A DNA stretch of 6,247 bases from Burkholderiales bacterium (GTDB lineage: Bacteria > Pseudomonadota > Gammaproteobacteria > Burkholderiales > Burkholderiaceae), in assembly GCA_903643055.1 (NCBI GenBank), contig CAHJWV010000486.1:1-6247 (forward strand), read 5' to 3'. The translations under genes were made by a program, and so were the position numbers. Under the pieces are notes generated by a model. It saw only the letters and a list, made by a program, of their open reading frames with translations, ran no database searches and had not been told where the DNA came from. Positions 1 to 5,733 of the stretch are shown in pieces (position 1 is the stretch's first letter; every line of letters starts with the position of its first letter).

Positions 1-32
1 AACGGTGCGCCGATCAGAAAAGGGGTTTTCAT
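1..32 (-). CDS. Start of a downstream gene of the iron operon, cut by the window edge
   Basis: An ATG at 32-30 opens a frame that stays open to the window edge and reads MKTPFLIGAP. It begins 16 nt after the stop of the DUF2271 gene on the same strand, which is operon-like spacing. Upstream, a GAGAG tract lies about 5 nt before the ATG and could serve as a weak ribosome binding site. The basic second residue followed by hydrophobic residues fits the beginning of a signal peptide or membrane anchor. Too little is visible to assign a family. From what often accompanies PepSY and DUF2271 genes, a DUF4198 periplasmic protein or an ApbE-type flavin transferase would be a reasonable expectation, but this is context only. 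Confidence 0.55.
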   Translation of the reverse strand, partial: MKTPFLIGAP

Positions 33-48
33 GTGGGCTCTCGATCGA

Positions 49-564
49 TCAGGGTTTCAGTTCGAGCGCGACTGCGCCCAACTCGTGTTCGCCTTGGGCC
101 TTCAAGGTCTGCGCCGATTTGGCCGGCCAGTCGAAGGGCACACGCAGCACTTCACGGCCACCGTTCTCGCGCGCCGCTTCCACGACCACTTGATAGCTGC
201 CGGGCGCCAGGCCCGACAAGGCGTTCGCGCTGCCCACCGTCAACATCTGCTCGCCCGGCGCGCGGGTCGCGGCGCTCACGCCATCGATCGGCGTTTGCAG
301 ATCGCGGCCGCTCTTGCGCCACCACTGGCGCATGTCTTTGAGCCACTTTGCGCCGCCGTTGTCGCGCTTCTTGATGTCGTACCAGAGCGCCAGGTTGCCG
401 GCAAAGCTCTGGTCGGCCTTCTCGATCCACACCGCGACATAAGGGCGGTGGTACTCGGCCACCGTCAGTTGCGGCAGCTGGATCTTCAGATTGGCGTCGG
501 CCGCAAAGGCCGGTGCCGAAAGGGCCGCGGCCGCGCTGAGGGCCATCGAATAGCGCAATGTCAT
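49..564 (-). CDS. DUF2271 family secreted protein
   Basis: This 171-aa protein looks like a member of the DUF2271 family, predicted periplasmic proteins of unknown biochemistry that often sit beside PepSY membrane proteins. Residues 1-21 form a signal peptide: a short basic start, an Ala/Leu-rich core, and an A-F-A motif before a likely cut between A21 and A22. The mature part carries the features I associate with the family: a R-P-Y-V-A-V-W segment (40-46), a W-Y-D segment (61-63), a K-W-L-K-D-M-R-Q-W-W segment (73-82), a D-G-V-S-A-A-T-R segment (94-101), and a closing R-V-P-F-D-W (141-146). There are no Cys residues or transmembrane helices. AAGGA lies 6 nt before the ATG. It starts 45 nt after the PepSY gene and is probably co-transcribed with it. 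A part in siderophore iron release or reduction at the inner membrane is inferred from context; no catalytic residues are known to me. Confidence 0.85.
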   Translation of the reverse strand: MTLRYSMALSAAAALSAPAFAADANLKIQLPQLTVAEYHRPYVAVWIEKADQSFAGNLALWYDIKKRDNGGAKWLKDMRQWWRKSGRDLQTPIDGVSAATRAPGEQMLTVGSANALSGLAPGSYQVVVEAARENGGREVLRVPFDWPAKSAQTLKAQGEHELGAVALELKP

Positions 565-577
565 CGTGAGTCCTTCG

Positions 578-595
578 GGAATGAATGGAATGAAT
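578..595. repeat. Two tandem copies of a 9-bp unit in the PepSY-DUF2271 gap
   Basis: GGAATGAAT occurs twice head to tail in the 45-nt gap between the PepSY stop and the DUF2271 start. It lies just upstream of the DUF2271 ribosome binding site. It is probably a simple slippage duplication with no obvious function. Confidence 0.6.
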
Positions 596-609
596 CGGTG
601 AATGAAAAA

Positions 610-1275
610 TCAGTGGATGAAGAGGATGGCCACCAGCAGCGGCAGCACCAGCCCGAGCGCAATGACCGGCCAGGTGCTCGGCCGCTTGGCCGCATGCATC
701 TTCAAGATGAGCAGGCCGGTGATCGCGAACACCAGGCAGGCCGCAGCAAACAAGTCGATGAACCAGCTCCAGGCGGCGCCGGTGTGGCGGCCTTTGTGCA
801 GGTCATTCAGATAAGAGATCCAGCCGCGGTCGGTGCGCTCGTATTCGAGCGAGCCTTCGGCCCGGTCGATGCGCAGCCAGGCATCGCCACCGGGCCGCGG
901 CAGCGCGAGATAGATCTCGTCAGCCGACCACTCGGCCGGCAGGCCCGCCACCTCCAGATGCAGTGGGCCCTCGATCCAATCGGCGATCGCCTTCGGCAAG
1001 GGCGCGCCGTCTTTGTCTTTGCCCTTGCCTTGCAAGGCCGGCGTCAGCAGCTTCAACAGCGAGGGCGGCAGCTGCTCGCGCAGCGTCGTCACTTGAGGCT
1101 TCGCTTCGATCTGCGAGGCATGGTTGAGCGTGAAGCCGGTGACGGTGAACAGCAGCAAGGCGACCAGGCTCAGCGCTGAGCTGATCCAGTGCCACTGATG
1201 CAAGGTCTTGAGCCAGTAAGCCCGCTGCTGCGCGGGCGGCGGTGGGGTGGCGGAGGGCGGCGTTGAAGAATCCAT
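610..1275 (-). CDS. PepSY-associated transmembrane protein (putative siderophore-iron reductase component)
   Basis: This 221-aa inner-membrane protein has a Pro-rich cytoplasmic N-terminus (5-15), a first helix at about 31-50, a periplasmic segment of about 120 residues, and two C-terminal helices at about 170-192 and 202-220. The signature of PepSY-associated proteins is clear: H-Q-W-H-W before helix 1 (H26, H29), T-G-F-T-L-N-H after it (H52), and D-L-H-K-G-R-H-T-G (H160, H164) running into W-S-W-F-I-D-L at the start of helix 2. The paired histidines on both sides could bind haem or metal, which is inference. Related proteins next to siderophore receptor genes, such as FpvG of Pseudomonas, take part in reducing ferric siderophores. 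It starts 28 nt after piuC, but no good Shine-Dalgarno lies before the ATG, so translational coupling to piuC is possible. It is far shorter than the four-helix PepSY proteins fused to flavin reductases. Confidence 0.85.
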   Translation of the reverse strand: MDSSTPPSATPPPPAQQRAYWLKTLHQWHWISSALSLVALLLFTVTGFTLNHASQIEAKPQVTTLREQLPPSLLKLLTPALQGKGKDKDGAPLPKAIADWIEGPLHLEVAGLPAEWSADEIYLALPRPGGDAWLRIDRAEGSLEYERTDRGWISYLNDLHKGRHTGAAWSWFIDLFAAACLVFAITGLLILKMHAAKRPSTWPVIALGLVLPLLVAILFIH

Positions 1276-1303
1276 GAACGATGACGAGGGCTCGCTTGAA
1301 GGC

Positions 1304-1984
1304 TCAGACTTCGGTCCAGAGCCGCAGCAGGTTGTGATAGTGGCCGGTCAGCGCCACCAATTCCGCGTGATCGCCGTGGCGAGCGCGCAATCGCTGAAGA
1401 TTCTGGTCGAGTTCGAACAACATGCTGCGCTGGTTGTCGTCACGCACCATGCTTTGCACCCAGAAGAACGAGCAGATGCGTGCGCCGCTGATCACCGGAA
1501 GCACGCGATGCAGGCTGCTCGATGGGTACAGGATCAAATCACCCGCCGGCAGCTTGACCTCGTGTGCGCCATAGGTGTCCATCACCTCCAACTCGCCGCC
1601 TTCGTAGTCGCCCGGCTCGCTCAGAAAGAGCGTGCAAGACAGATCGGTGCGCAGCCGCAGGCTGGTGCCCGGCACGCCGCGCACCGCGCCATCGACATGC
1701 AGCCCGTAGTGCTCGCCGCCTTCATAGCGGTTGAACAGCGGCGGCACATAACGCAGCGGCAACGCGGCTGATACGAACAGCGGATGCGCCTCCAGCGCCT
1801 TCAAGATCGCGGCGCCAAAGCGCTGCGTCAACGGCCCGGCCTCCGGCAGTTGCCGATTGCGCTTGACCTGCGCCCCCTGCGCGCCGACCGTCTCGCGGCC
1901 ATCGTTCCAGTCGGCCGCATCCAGGGCTGCGCGGATCTCGCTGATCTGGTCGGGCATCAGCACGCCGGGCACGTGAAGCATCAT
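1304..1984 (-). CDS. piuC: PKHD-type Fe(II)/2-oxoglutarate-dependent dioxygenase PiuC/YbiX
   Basis: This cytoplasmic hydroxylase belongs to the PKHD family (E. coli YbiX, Pseudomonas PiuC), usually encoded beside Fiu/PiuA-type receptors and Fur-repressed; its substrate is not settled. From the ATG at 1984 the product is 226 aa, the standard family length. It starts M-M-L-H-V-P-G-V-L as its relatives do. All key residues are present: iron ligands H96 and D98 in H-Y-G-L-H-V-D-G-A and H159 in S-S-S-L-H-R-V, and R169 in G-A-R-I-C-S-F-F for the 2-oxoglutarate carboxylate. A TTG six codons upstream at 2002 would give 232 aa, but the GAGAG-rich tract at 1990-1997 lies 5 nt before the ATG and favours the shorter form. 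The gene follows the receptor gene after 181 nt and precedes the PepSY gene by 28 nt. Confidence 0.93.
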   Translation of the reverse strand: MMLHVPGVLMPDQISEIRAALDAADWNDGRETVGAQGAQVKRNRQLPEAGPLTQRFGAAILKALEAHPLFVSAALPLRYVPPLFNRYEGGEHYGLHVDGAVRGVPGTSLRLRTDLSCTLFLSEPGDYEGGELEVMDTYGAHEVKLPAGDLILYPSSSLHRVLPVISGARICSFFWVQSMVRDDNQRSMLFELDQNLQRLRARHGDHAELVALTGHYHNLLRLWTEV

Positions 1985-1989
1985 GTCAA

Positions 1990-1997
1990 CTCTCTCT
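1990..1997 (-). promoter_or_regulatory. Ribosome binding site deciding the piuC start
   Basis: AGAGAGAG on the minus strand lies 5 nt before the ATG at 1984. It is a non-canonical purine-rich Shine-Dalgarno. The alternative TTG at 2002 lies upstream of this tract and cannot use it, so the tract supports the 226-aa form. Confidence 0.5.
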
Positions 1998-2058
1998 GTC
2001 AATCTCTATCGGGTGCGAAGCCCACCCTTGCCTGAGCCGCGCCGCTGCCATTCCGGCG

Positions 2059-2087
2059 TCCGTGGCGGCGGCTTGCCGGTCCACGGA
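2059..2087 (-). other. Strong hairpin in the spacer between the receptor gene and piuC
   Basis: The outer arms TCCGTGG (2059-2065) and CCACGGA (2081-2087) are perfect complements. Inside them CGGC (2066-2069) pairs with GCCG (2075-2078), leaving a 5-nt loop and a 2-nt bulge. No T tract follows on either strand, so it is not a standard intrinsic terminator. The 181-nt spacer shows no convincing gene or promoter otherwise. A role in stabilising the receptor mRNA, or in setting lower expression of the downstream genes, is inference. Confidence 0.5.
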
Positions 2088-2165
2088 ATGCACCCGCGAA
2101 GGCACCCACTTGAGCGACAGGTGAGGCAAGTGCAGCAGATCAGGCACAGGCTTCGGGTGGGGTCA

Positions 2166-4517
2166 TCAATACTTGAAGTTCGCGCTCAACAAGGCATTGC
2201 GCGGCTCGCCGGGCTTGTAGCGTGAACCTCCATTGTTGACCGATGCGGTGTACTCCTTGTCGAACAGGTTGTTCACGTTCAGCTGCAGCGAAACGTTCTT
2301 GTTGATGTCATACGCCACCATTGCATCGGCCACCGTGTACGACTCGGTGTTGATCAGGTTGGTGGTCGTCGCCGTGACCACGTTGCTGGTGCGCGCCACC
2401 GCATCGACATAGCGGACGCCGCCGCCCAGGGTCAAGTTGCCCAGCAGCTTGTAAGACGCCCAGGAACTGAAGGTCACTTTGGGCGAGTAGACGATCAGCC
2501 CGCCTTGGTTCGCGCCCGCCCCTGTCGGCACGCCGCGAATGATCTTCGGGTCCATGTAGGCCACACCGGCGCTCAGGTTCAAGGCCGGCGTGACTTGCCC
2601 GACCACGGCGAGTTCAACGCCATCGACGCGGCGCTTGCCAACTTGGGTATAGACGGGCGAGCTTGCGCCATCGGACACCAGCTCGTTCTTGTTCTCGCTG
2701 CGATAGACCGCCGCGGTCGCGGCGAGCTTGCCGCCGAACAGATCCCACTTCGTACCGATCTCGATGTTGCTGCCTTCCTGCGGCTCGGTGTTGGGGCGCG
2801 CCTGGCTGTTATCTGCGCTGCTGAGCGCAAAGCTGGCACCCCCGGGCGGCTGGAATGAATTCGACACCGTGGCGTAGATGCTGCCGTCCTTTGTTGGCTT
2901 GAACACGGCGCCCAACTTCCAGCTGAACAGGTTGTCGGTCAAACCGAGCGGGGCGTTCTGTACCAGCGTTTCAGCGGTCGCTGGCGTGACGCCGGTGTTC
3001 GACGCTGCCGTGAAGGTCGAGCTGTTGGTCTCGGTATGGAACTTCTCCCAGCGCACGCCCCCGTTGAGCAGCCAGTGGTCTGACACGGTCAGCGTATCGA
3101 AGGCATAAACAGCGGCGCTCAGCGTGCTGCCCTTGGCATAAGCGCCTTTGAACGGCGGCGAGAGAAAGGCATCGCCGGTGCTGGGGTTGTACAAGTCGGC
3201 GCGTGGCTGTGCCAGCGGCGATGTCGGCAAGGCCGTGCCGGTGCGGCTGAGTTCGGTCAGGGTTTGGGCATTCGCCTGGTTCTGGCGCTCGTAGATGAAT
3301 TCGAAACCACTCGACAGCGAATGCCGGAGTCCTGCGGTGGCGAACTCGGTGCTCAGGTTCGTCTGGTTGGTCAGGATCTCGTTGGTCTGATGGCGGCCCT
3401 GACGTGAACGCTGGACAGACAAGCGCTGTGCGGTCTGGTCGAACAAAACGCCGTTGACACCCGTCAACAGGTAATCCTGCTCGGTGTGGCCCAGGCGCGT
3501 GGTGTTGCGCAGCGTCGTTCCCGTTGCGAATGCATGTTCGATGCGCGCAGTGAACATGTGCAGCGTCACGTCATCGAAGTCATCCGGCGATCCGTAGAAG
3601 TTCTTGCGTCCGACCGCAGGACCGGTCGGCAAGCTACCGAATCGGTAGTCGGGCAGGCCATAAGTCGACACGCCGCCATCCGGCAGGTTCTTCTGATCGG
3701 CATACAGGTAGTTGAAGGTCGCGCGGGTGGGCGTGCCCAGGCCGAACACCAGCGACGGCGCGAAGCCGAAACGCTGCCTCTTGACCTTGTCGCGACCGGG
3801 CGTGCCGGAGTCCTGCGCGACGACGTTCAGGCGCAGTGCCGAGCCAGGAATGCCCAGCTCCAGCGGGCGGTTCAGATCGGCCGTGGCACGCACGCGGCTG
3901 GCCGTGCCCACCGTCAAGCTGCCGTTGTTGAAGGCTTCGCGGGTCGCTGTTTTCGACACGAGGTTGACGTAGCCCGACGAAGCGCCACGGCCGTTGTCGG
4001 AGCCCGACGGGCCCTTCACCACTTCGACCTGCTCGATGTTGAAGACATCGCGCGAGACCGCACCGAGGTCACGGATGCCATCCACAAAGATGCTGTTCGT
4101 CGTGTCGAAGCCGCGCATGAAGATCGAGTCGCCGGTCGTCGTGTTGCCGTTCTCGCCCAGCTGCATCGTGATGCCCGGCGTGTTGCGCAGCGCTTCGGCC
4201 AGTGTGGTCGCGACTTGCTGCTGCAGCACTTCCTTCTTGATCACCGTGATGGTCTGCGGCGTGTCGACCAGCGGCTGCGTGAACTTCGGGCTGGAGGCGT
4301 TGTCGGCCTTGAAGCTGTCAACGCGGTCGTTGGTGCCGGTCACGCGCACGACAGGCAGCATCACCTCTTTCGATGTTTCAGGCTGGGCAGAGGCTTCGAC
4401 GGCCTGAGCGGTCTGGGCTGCCGCCGGCCAGCCCAGTGCCATCAGGCTCACGGCCGCAGGGTGGGCCAAAAGGTATAGGCGCGGCGTCGGATGCTGACGG
4501 CTTTTGATGTAGCTCAC
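2166..4517 (-). CDS. fiu: TonB-dependent catecholate siderophore receptor, Fiu/PiuA type
   Basis: This outer-membrane gated channel is 783 aa from the GTG at 4517, close to the length of E. coli Fiu. A signal peptide covers about 1-34 (hydrophobic core A-A-V-S-L-M-A-L, cut near A-A-A). A TonB-box-like L-P-V-V-R-V-T-G lies at 54-61. The plug domain (about 80-190) shows D-T-P-Q-T-I-T-V-I (85-93), E-A-L-R-N-T-P-G-I (108-116), the M-R-G-F motif (134-137), V-D-G-I-R-D (145-150) and V-E-V-V-K-G-P-S (164-171). The rest is the 22-strand barrel type, ending with N-L-F-D-K-E-Y (750-756) and a terminal aromatic Tyr. Two TGA codons stand in tandem at its end. The piuC neighbour is the classical partner of Fiu/PiuA receptors and supports a catecholate-type ligand, but the ligand cannot be read from sequence. 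An upstream in-frame ATG at 4670 is rejected because AGGAG sits 6 nt before this GTG and the signal peptide follows directly. Confidence 0.93.
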   Translation of the reverse strand: MSYIKSRQHPTPRLYLLAHPAAVSLMALGWPAAAQTAQAVEASAQPETSKEVMLPVVRVTGTNDRVDSFKADNASSPKFTQPLVDTPQTITVIKKEVLQQQVATTLAEALRNTPGITMQLGENGNTTTGDSIFMRGFDTTNSIFVDGIRDLGAVSRDVFNIEQVEVVKGPSGSDNGRGASSGYVNLVSKTATREAFNNGSLTVGTASRVRATADLNRPLELGIPGSALRLNVVAQDSGTPGRDKVKRQRFGFAPSLVFGLGTPTRATFNYLYADQKNLPDGGVSTYGLPDYRFGSLPTGPAVGRKNFYGSPDDFDDVTLHMFTARIEHAFATGTTLRNTTRLGHTEQDYLLTGVNGVLFDQTAQRLSVQRSRQGRHQTNEILTNQTNLSTEFATAGLRHSLSSGFEFIYERQNQANAQTLTELSRTGTALPTSPLAQPRADLYNPSTGDAFLSPPFKGAYAKGSTLSAAVYAFDTLTVSDHWLLNGGVRWEKFHTETNSSTFTAASNTGVTPATAETLVQNAPLGLTDNLFSWKLGAVFKPTKDGSIYATVSNSFQPPGGASFALSSADNSQARPNTEPQEGSNIEIGTKWDLFGGKLAATAAVYRSENKNELVSDGASSPVYTQVGKRRVDGVELAVVGQVTPALNLSAGVAYMDPKIIRGVPTGAGANQGGLIVYSPKVTFSSWASYKLLGNLTLGGGVRYVDAVARTSNVVTATTTNLINTESYTVADAMVAYDINKNVSLQLNVNNLFDKEYTASVNNGGSRYKPGEPRNALLSANFKY

Positions 4518-4523
4518 GGGGTT

Positions 4524-4528
4524 CTCCT
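4524..4528 (-). promoter_or_regulatory. Shine-Dalgarno site fixing the GTG start of the receptor gene
   Basis: AGGAG on the minus strand lies 6 nt before the GTG at 4517. It is the only good ribosome binding site near the N-terminus. No ATG lies between it and the signal peptide, so the gene almost certainly starts with GTG. Confidence 0.85.
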
Positions 4529-4659
4529 GGATGAGGTTTTTGGTGAAAAATAAATCGGATGAACAGGCCGTCCAGGTCGGGCCCTGCATCGCCAATGGCC
4601 ATCCATCGATCGCCAAAGCGGCGTGTCGATGTCGAGTTAGAACCAAAGTGGGGCGCCGC

Positions 4660-4677
4660 TTGCGATGCAAATCGCAA
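4660..4677. promoter_or_regulatory. Perfect 18-bp palindrome, candidate operator of the receptor operon
   Basis: TTGCGATGCAAATCGCAA has perfect 7-bp arms around a 4-bp centre. It lies about 145 bp upstream of the receptor start. If the promoter proposed at 4680-4708 is real, the palindrome would cover the transcription start, a typical repressor position. It is a poor match to the classical Fur consensus, and its T-N11-A shape would also suit a LysR-type regulator. The binding protein is unknown. Confidence 0.45.
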
Positions 4678-4679
4678 AC

Positions 4680-4708
4680 GTCATTGTTCAGGGCATGACC
4701 AGCGTCAA
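4680..4708 (-). promoter_or_regulatory. Possible sigma70-like promoter of the receptor operon
   Basis: On the minus strand TTGACG (4708-4703) matches the -35 consensus at 5 of 6 positions. It is followed after 17 nt by AATGAC (4685-4680), a weak 3 of 6 match to the -10. Initiation would fall near 4673, leaving a leader of about 155 nt. The weak -10 makes this a tentative call. Confidence 0.25.
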
Positions 4709-4918
4709 ACGGGCTTTCAATGGGTTTGCGGGCTGGCGATGGCTGGCAGCGTGGGATGGAAAAACAAGCGCTGGGAAGGCGCGAAGGGAATCAGGCGCGT
4801 GCCGTCGAGTCATGAAGGCGGATCGAGGGCGATGGTGGCTGCCGTGACGAGAAAGCGGGCGCGGCCGGTGGACGCAGGCCGTCGGCAGGCGCAACGCATG
4901 GCGTGACGCGGCGCTCGC
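4709..4918. other. Intergenic stretch with no recognisable content
   Basis: This is part of the 619-bp gap between the receptor gene and hemP. Open frames on both strands are Arg-, Ser- and Pro-rich and resemble no family I know. I see no Fur box, tRNA or repeat here. Confidence 0.5.
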
Positions 4919-4940
4919 CTTCGCGCAGCAATGCGCGAAG
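4919..4940 (+). other. Nine-bp hairpin with a GCAA tetraloop
   Basis: CTTCGCGCA (4919-4927) and TGCGCGAAG (4932-4940) pair perfectly around GCAA, a GNRA tetraloop when transcribed from the plus strand. It lies 3 nt upstream of the alternative hairpins described at 4944-4974 and appears to belong to the same structured RNA end. Confidence 0.55.
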
Positions 4941-4943
4941 CCA

Positions 4944-4974
4944 AGACGGGAATGCCGTCTGTACGGCGTTTTTT
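4944..4974 (+). terminator. Plus-strand intrinsic terminator with an overlapping alternative hairpin
   Basis: GCCGT (4954-4958) and ACGGC (4963-4967) form a stem around CTGT. The stem extends by A-U, A-U and U-G pairs to 4951 and 4970, and a run of six T ends at 4974. This is a standard rho-independent terminator on the plus strand; on the minus strand no T run follows the stem. AGACGG (4944-4949) also pairs perfectly with CCGTCT (4955-4960), which overlaps the terminator stem, so the two folds exclude each other as in an attenuator. No plus-strand gene is recognised upstream, so the transcript it would end is unknown. It could also be a dispersed intergenic repeat. Confidence 0.6.
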
Positions 4975-5136
4975 GAGCCGTTAGAAGCCGGCCCTTACTC
5001 TGGAAAATTGATGAGCTTGAGCGATGCGCTGATGAGCGACGACCATCAACCGCAGCGCGGGCAGGCAGTGGCAACACGATGGAACGCGTGCAGGAAGGAG
5101 CAGCAACGCAGCAGCATGGCGATCAGGCTGCTTGGT
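4975..5136. other. Region downstream of hemP with no recognisable gene
   Basis: No intrinsic terminator for hemP is visible on the minus strand here. A minus-strand frame from the ATG at 5117 gives a 23-residue peptide ending in A-C-P-R-C-G, but it has no ribosome binding site and is probably chance. Confidence 0.4.
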
Positions 5137-5358
5137 TTACTTTGTCAGGATCAGCTTGCCCAGCGCCGTGACGCGCAGTCGATACATCACACCGTGATGT
5201 TCGATCTGCACTTCATTGGCGCCGCCCAACAGCTGTTCGCTGGAGAAGCGGGCCACCTGGGTGTCAGGCGCCAACGGGGCGGCGGCATCGAATGAGGCGG
5301 CCGCTGGCACACCTCCGCGCAAGCTGGTTTCGGTCGAAGAGGTCAACGTGGTGTTCAT
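5137..5358 (-). CDS. hemP: Hemin uptake protein HemP (HmuP family)
   Basis: This 73-aa protein has a variable Ala/Ser/Thr-rich N-terminal half (1-37) and a C-terminal HemP domain (about 38-73). The domain is recognised by S-S-E-Q-L-L-G-G (39-46), V-Q-I-E-H-H-G (50-56), Y-R-L-R-V-T (59-64) and the near-invariant ending K-L-I-L-T-K. It has no signal peptide or transmembrane helix, so it is cytoplasmic. In rhizobia and Burkholderia, HemP/HmuP is needed to activate the haem receptor gene; whether it does so here is unknown because no haem receptor lies in the window. The ATG at 5358 has no clear Shine-Dalgarno. A 33-codon frame with a good ribosome binding site stops 5 nt before it, so translation may be coupled. 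A Fur-like box lies about 350 bp upstream, and a siderophore receptor gene follows after 619 bp. Confidence 0.92.
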   Translation of the reverse strand: MNTTLTSSTETSLRGGVPAAASFDAAAPLAPDTQVARFSSEQLLGGANEVQIEHHGVMYRLRVTALGKLILTK

Positions 5359-5363
5359 GGTTT

Positions 5364-5465
5364 TCAGGGGGTTTCGGGTTCGCTGATGAAGCCGACCTGG
5401 GTTAGGCCCGCCTTGGAGGCATCGGCCAGCTCGTGGCCGATGCCCGGCGCGGAATCCGTTGTCAT
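5364..5465 (-). CDS. 33-residue small ORF directly upstream of hemP
   Basis: An ATG at 5465 preceded by CTGGAG (GGAG 8 nt upstream) opens a 33-codon frame. It begins M-T-T-D-S-A-P-G-I-G and ends S-E-P-E-T-P, with a TGA at 5366-5364. The stop is 5 nt from the hemP ATG, which itself lacks a ribosome binding site, so this looks like a coupled leader peptide or a small gene of the same operon. The peptide is acidic and soluble, has no Cys, shows no run of a regulated amino acid as attenuation leaders do, and has no signal peptide. I recognise no family. Confidence 0.45.
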   Translation of the reverse strand: MTTDSAPGIGHELADASKAGLTQVGFISEPETP

Positions 5466-5486
5466 GCTCAGTTCTCCAGATCGAAA

Positions 5487-5669
5487 TCAATCGGCGCCGA
5501 AGTCCCAGCCGGCGATCGGCGCAATCGCGCCAATCACGCAACGGCGTTGGAGCGGCGGCAACCCGTTGGGTGCTGAAACCGGGCGCCGAAGCTTGAATCC
5601 GGCATGCGGCGCACGCACGACCGCATACACGGGACGTGCAGGCATCGGAGAAGGGAGGGCGGGAGGCAT
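5487..5669 (-). CDS. Doubtful 60-residue ORF in the hemP leader
   Basis: An ATG at 5669 opens a 60-codon frame ending 21 nt before the 33-codon ORF. The product is Pro-, Ala- and Arg-rich with a single Cys and a hydrophobic C-terminal patch ending G-W-D-F-G-A-D. No Shine-Dalgarno precedes the ATG, and codon third positions look less GC-rich than in the neighbouring real genes. No family is recognised. It is included because it is the only frame spanning most of the leader, and it is more likely untranslated leader. Confidence 0.15.
   Translation of the reverse strand: MPPALPSPMPARPVYAVVRAPHAGFKLRRPVSAPNGLPPLQRRCVIGAIAPIAGWDFGAD
5514..5535 (-). other. Stable hairpin in the hemP leader
   Basis: GATCGGCGC (5514-5522) pairs with GCGCCAATC (5527-5535) around a 4-nt loop, with a single C-A mismatch. 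It lies about 50 nt upstream of the 33-codon ORF in what would be the 5' untranslated region. No T run follows on the minus strand, so it is not a terminator. Confidence 0.4.
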
Positions 5670-5698
5670 GGTGGCGCAACAGAACTTCAGAAACTTTA

Positions 5699-5727
5699 AC
5701 ACAAACAAGAATGATTCCCATTTGTGT
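5699..5727 (-). promoter_or_regulatory. Fur-box-like operator upstream of hemP, nested in a larger dyad
   Basis: On the minus strand ACAAATGGGAATCATTCTT (5725-5707) matches the classical 19-bp Fur consensus at 12 of 19 positions, including an unbroken AATCATT core. It is flanked by perfect 7-bp arms ACACAAA (5699-5705) and TTTGTGT (5721-5727). The AT-rich setting in otherwise GC-rich DNA fits a promoter. Iron-dependent repression of hemP and perhaps the downstream genes is inferred. No clear -35/-10 pair could be fixed around it. Confidence 0.65.
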
Positions 5728-5733
5728 ATGGCC

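Noticed and set aside
31..1179. Long plus-strand open frame opposite the DUF2271 and PepSY genes
   Set aside because: It is the antisense shadow of two well-recognised minus-strand genes; its product is Arg/Gln/His-rich with no family features.
1986..2162. Open frame of 58 codons between receptor and piuC, in frame with the receptor
   Set aside because: It follows two consecutive TGA codons, has no convincing start with a ribosome binding site, and such open stretches are common by chance at this GC content.
3486..4478. Long plus-strand open frame opposite the receptor gene
   Set aside because: It is an antisense shadow caused by high GC in third positions; the minus strand encodes an unmistakable TonB receptor.
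4688..5077. 129-residue minus-strand open frame between receptor and hemP
   Set aside because: It is Arg/Ser/His-rich with no domain or ribosome binding site, and it runs through the structured terminator.
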